Positions 60,540 through 64,000 of a stretch of DNA of 64,000 nt are shown piece by piece. Within the stretch, counting starts at the first letter, position 1. Each line of letters starts with the position of its first letter. Position numbers and translations under genes: made by a program. Origin of the DNA: Prorocentrum cordatum. Lineage: Eukaryota > Sar > Dinophyceae > Prorocentrales > Prorocentraceae. The notes beneath the pieces were generated by a model. The model made no database searches, was not told the DNA's origin, and saw only the letters and a list, made by a program, of their open reading frames with translations. The DNA is taken from assembly GCA_963575745.1 (NCBI GenBank), contig CAUYUJ010018300.1, forward strand, positions 46,001 through 110,000, in the 5' to 3' direction.

Positions 60540-60825
60540 CCCCAAGACCGCCAAGAGGCCCCCAAGAGGGCTCGAGAGGCTCCCGAGAGGCCCCAAGGGG
60601 CCCCCGAGAGGCTTCCAGGAGACCCCGAAGGCGCCCCAAGAGGCCCTAAGAAACTTGCATGAAGCCTCTAAAGGCGCTAGAGAGACCCCCAGAGGCCCCC
60701 AAGTGGCTCCAAGGGGGCCTCAACGGGCCCAAAAAGGCCCTGAGAGATCCCAAGAGGCCTCCAAGTCATCAAGGCCCCCGAAAGGCATCCCCAAAGTCCA
60801 CGAGAGGCATCTCAAAGACCTCTGA
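60540..60825. repeat. CCCAAGAGGCC-type minisatellite (array 10)
   Basis: CCCCCAAGAGGGCTCGAGAGGCTCCCGAGAGG-like series broken into 10-13 bp units. Same family as the arrays above. Confidence 0.85.
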
Positions 60826-60964
60826 CGCACAACTCATGCACAAAGAATCGCCGCCCGCTGGGATCGATATGACCCAATTGGTATCACGTGGGTACCCCCT
60901 GGCTCATATAGTTTACGCACACAAGAGAAGCGTCCCAAGAAGCCCCTGAGGCTCCCCCCCCCCA

Positions 60965-61490
60965 AAAAAACGATAACAAATGTTTAGGGCTATGGGGCTA
61001 TAGGGCTATGGGGCTAGGGCTATGGGGCTATAGGGCTATAGGGCTATAGGGCTACAAGGCTCTGGGGCTATAGGATTATAGGGCTATAGGGCTATAGGGC
61101 TATAGGGCTATAGGGCTATAGGGATGTAAGGCTATAAGGCTATAAGGCTACAAGGCTAAAAGGCTAAAGGGCTATAGGGCTATAGGTCTATAGGGCTATA
61201 GGGCCAGAAGGCTCTGGGGCTATAGGATTATAGGGCTATAGGGTTATAGGGCTATAGGGCTATAGGGATGTAAGGCTATAAGGCTATAAGGCTACAAGGC
61301 TAAAAGGCTAAAGGGCTATAGGGCTATAGGGCTATAGGGCTATAGGGCTATAGGGCTATAGGGCCCTAGGGCTGTTAGGGCTATCAGGGCTATAGGGCTC
61401 TAGGGCTGTAGGACTGTAGGGCTATAGGGCTAGCCTGTAGGGCTATAAGGCTTTAGGGCTATAGGGCTATAGGGCTCTATAGGGCTACTG
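60965..61490. repeat. (GGGCTATA)n octamer array
   Basis: About 60 GGGCTATA units with AAGGCTATAAGGCTA and GGGATGTAAGGCTA variants. Segments 61066-61180 and 61215-61320 are near copies of each other, a higher-order duplication of about 145 bp. Confidence 0.97.
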
Positions 61491-61575
61491 GGCACCCGGG
61501 CACCTGGGAACCCAGGCACCCGGGCACCATGGCACCCGGGCACCTGGGCACCCGGGCACCTGGGCACCCGGGCGT
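61491..61575. repeat. 10-bp (GGGCACCCGG) repeat
   Basis: About eight decamers, CACCCGGGCACCTGGGCACC. Confidence 0.92.
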
Positions 61576-61949
61576 GCCGCCAAAATCGGCGACATACGTC
61601 ACCTAACCATATGAATCCGTTAGGACCCCTACAGAGGCAAGCTCTGATTGGGGAACGACTGGAACACAAAACGCATCTGGCCCACAACCCAGGCACGGTG
61701 GCGGCTTGGGCCTCAGGCCACTAGATCCGACGCCCCCTGTGGTCTTGCAACAAGGGAGCACGGCGTGCCAAATGTCTGGCAGGGTTCCAATCCCACCAAC
61801 CCTCTTGGCGTAGGTGGTTTGGGGTGTCTCCTCCTCCACCCCCCTTGTTTTCCTTCGGGATGGGTTGATCACTTTTCCCTATTAATAAACACCCCCTCCC
61901 ACACCCGGCTGGCAGCCGACCCGGAACCATGCGCACACCATGAGGGCCC
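61576..61949. other. unassigned spacer
   Basis: Unique DNA leading into the motif cluster. No gene. Confidence 0.4.
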
Positions 61950-62880
61950 CACCCACCATCCCTGTCAAAAAAATACAAAACGCACTCTGCCTCCAAAGTC
62001 GGAGCATGCCCCCACCGTCCCTGTCAAAAAACAATACACGGTACACTTTGGGGCAAACTCTGGAGTCATGTTCGTGAGGCCCACGGGCACTTTGTGTTGT
62101 TTTTCGACAGGGACGGCGGGGGTGTCAGCATATTGCCTGCTGCGCGCAAGGCCACCATCCCTGACAAACACACGATACGAAATGAACCTCGCGGCTAAAT
62201 GTGGATAGTACGCGGCCACCTCGCGATCGTTGTCAAGTGGCTTTCGTCAGGGACGGCGGGGGTGGTGGCGTATGGCCTGTTGTGCGCAGGCCCACCAGAC
62301 ACAATGATGGGCATTGGTTTTCGACATGGATGGTGGAGGCCGACATGTTTCCCGATGTGTGAGGTCACGTTCGCAGGCGCACCTGACACACTCTGCACGT
62401 GCACCGGACGTGGCGCACCTGGCGCGGCTGGAGGGAGCATCTGGCGCACTAGGCGTGCCTGGCACGCTCGGGCCCCAGGGGTGCCTGGCGCACGCGGCGC
62501 GCCTGGCACGCGTGGCGCACCTCGCCCCAGCGTCGCGCACATGGGTTCGGTTTTGGTTCCCAGTAGCTGGCCATCAAAAGACGACTGCGGAACATGCTGA
62601 GGATAGGGTGTGGCTTATGTGTTTGGAGGGCTGGTGGGAGTGAGCTAGACGGCTTGCTATCTGGAGGGTGTCCTGATCACTGTTCCCTATTGATAAACAC
62701 CCCCTCCCCCAGGCGACTGGGGGCCAACCAGGGACCATGACGATCCCCCCCCCACCATCCCTTGTATAAAACAATACAAGACACACTCTGCCTCCAAATT
62801 CGGAACATGCGCAGCCAACCCGATGCGGCCCCCCCCCCCGCACCATCCCTGTCAAAAAACAATACAGAGTACATTTGGCG
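61880..62880. repeat. cluster of a CCACCATCCCTGTCAAAAAA motif in both orientations
   Basis: Plus copies near 61955, 62010, 62151, 62750 and 62832; inverted copies (TTTTTCGACAGGGACGGCGG type) near 62098, 62235 and 62317. Several are followed by CAATAC. TAATAAACACCCCCTCCC / TGATAAACACCCCCTCCC blocks at 61883 and 62691 mark a larger direct duplication. Confidence 0.78.
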
Positions 62881-62894
62881 GCGGCGGCGGCGGG

Positions 62895-62930
<36 letters not shown>

Positions 62931-62973
62931 GGTGGCAGCGGCTGCGGCGGCGGCGGCGGCTTTGGCAGCGGGG

Positions 62974-63005
<32 letters not shown>

Positions 63006-63052
63006 GGCGGCGGCGGCGGGCAGCGGCGCGGCGGCGGCGGCGGCGGATTGGC
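62876..63052. repeat. (GGC)n trinucleotide array
   Basis: About 175 bp of GGCGGC with GGT and GCA interruptions. Poly-Gly/Ala/Arg/Pro frames are artefacts. Confidence 0.97.
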
Positions 63053-63239
63053 CCCCAGTAGCTGCCCATCCAAAGACGACTGCTGAATATGCTGAGGCTC
63101 GGGCCAGACTCGGGTGCTACGTATGTGTTGGGAGGGCGGGTGGGAGTGAGCGAGACGGCTTGCGGGCGGGGAGGGGGTCTTGACCCCTCCCCCATACCCC
63201 CTCCCCTGGACCTGGACGGGGGGGGTCGCGAGCGGTCAG

Positions 63240-63400
63240 ACGGTACTGCTTCGCCCAAGACGGCTCCAAGAGCGCCTCAGAGAACCAAGATAGCGCAAGA
63301 TGGCCCAAGATGGCTTCCAAGATGGTTCAAGAGGCCCTAAGAACACTCCAAGACTGCTCCAAGAGGTCTCCGAGACCTCCAAGGAGGCCTCCGAGAAGCC
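63240..63400. repeat. CAAGATGGC / CCAAGAGG minisatellite (array 11)
   Basis: CCAAGACGGCTCCAAGAGCG and GCAAGATGGCCCAAGATGGC. Last patch of the family. Confidence 0.7.
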
Positions 63401-63534
63401 AATATCCCGGCAAAGCAACCTAACAGCGATATGTAGAAGCATATCTGAAAGCATTCCCCTTAAGATTCAGATGAAAATCCAGTTGTAGAATTCTGCTGTT
63501 CTCGCAGTCGTAGTCGCATTCGCGATGACAGTCG

Positions 63535-63872
63535 CAGCGGCAACGGCAGTCGCAGTCACAGCCTCAGCCTCAGCCTGCCTCAGCCTCAGCCTCAGCCTCA
63601 GCCTCAGCCTCAGCCTGCTTCAGCCTCAGCCTCAGTCTGCCTTCAGCCTCGGCCTCAGCCTCAGCCTGCCTCAGCCTCAGCCTGCATCAGCCTCAGCCTC
63701 AGCCTCAGCCTGCCTCAGCATCAGCCTGCCTCAGCCTCAGCCTCAGCCTGCCTCAGCCTCAGCCTCCTCAGCCTCAGCCTCAGCCTGCTTCAGCCTCAGC
63801 CTCAGTCTGCCTTCAGCCTCGGCCTCAGCCTCAGCCTGCCTCAGCCTCAGCCTGCCTCAGCCTCAGCCTGTG
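63535..63872. repeat. (CAGCCT)n hexamer array
   Basis: CCTCAGCCTCAGCCTGCCTC units. A block of about 125-180 bp (CCTGCTTCAGCCTCAGCCTC, CAGTCTGCCTTCAGCCTCGG) appears at about 63610 and again at about 63785. Confidence 0.97.
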
Positions 63873-63877
63873 GCCCG

Positions 63878-64000
63878 GGAATGGAGTTCTGGGAACTCGA
63901 AGAACACGAAGTGGCCTACAGTTGGCTCCGGGCATTCAAAATCATGCCCAGGAATGGAGTTCTGGGAACTCGAAGAGCACGAAGTGGCCTACAGTTGGCT
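63878..64000. repeat. 73-bp direct repeat running off the window
   Basis: GGAATGGAGTTCTGGGAACT starts at 63878 and 63951. Both continue to GTGGCCTACAGTTGGCT with one base different. The array probably continues beyond the window. Confidence 0.9.

Overview
The window looks like intergenic nuclear DNA from a very large, repeat-rich eukaryotic genome, most likely a dinoflagellate. That is inferred from three things seen here: reverse-transcriptase (RT) and gag pieces of the kinds I associate with dinoflagellate LINE and Ty1-copia elements, one gene best explained by a GC-AG intron, and very GC-rich DNA built from microsatellites and degenerate minisatellites. The 'CCCAAGAGGCC' minisatellite suggests a Prorocentrum-like species, but that is only an impression. 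I found no rRNA, tRNA, spliced-leader RNA, CRISPR or operon. Most long open frames are shadows of simple repeats: (CA)n, (TC)n, (GAG)n and (CAT)n stay open in several frames at once.

The only locus that looks like an intact host gene is on the minus strand at 54720-53364: a secreted or membrane-anchored histidine phosphatase in two exons, with a C-terminal membrane helix in the second. Its proposed intron carries a decayed inverted-repeat element of a family that also occurs at 26469-26573 (intact ends, target duplication) and at 51998 (fragment).

Layout. 0.9-3.0 kb: decayed minus-strand LINE RT with a (GAG)n expansion beside it. 3.3-5.0 kb: foldback element, CCCAAGAGG repeats, a GTGCAAT array and a GGCGGC repeat. 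5.5-8.56 kb: a 3-kb alternating purine-pyrimidine (CA/CG) tract. 9.1-10.8 kb: minus-strand Upf1-like SF1 helicase, broken or intron-split, with (GA)n and poly(G) inside. 10.8-16.2 kb: second CA tract, dispersed repeats, a 90-bp satellite and a 285-bp tandem duplication. 16.4-18.4 kb: LINE 3' end joined to a copia-type gag, both minus strand. 19-38 kb: almost only minisatellites, (GGA)n/(TCC)n tracts, (TA)n and a miniature TIR element. 38.6-49.0 kb: one full-length but dead Ty1-copia element with two diverged LTRs. 51.2-58.6 kb: three huge (ATC)/(GAT) arrays around the phosphatase gene and a nested foldback. 60.5-64.0 kb: CCCAAGAGG repeats, a GGGCTATA octamer array, a cluster of a 20-nt motif in both orientations, (GGC)n, (CAGCCT)n and the start of a 73-bp repeat.

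The genes do not form a pathway. The organising principle is that a few repeat families (CCCAAGAGG, GTGCAAT, GGCGGCGAC, the AT-rich motif of 61.9-62.9 kb, the GCGGATTTCT element) recur across the window and split older coding DNA.
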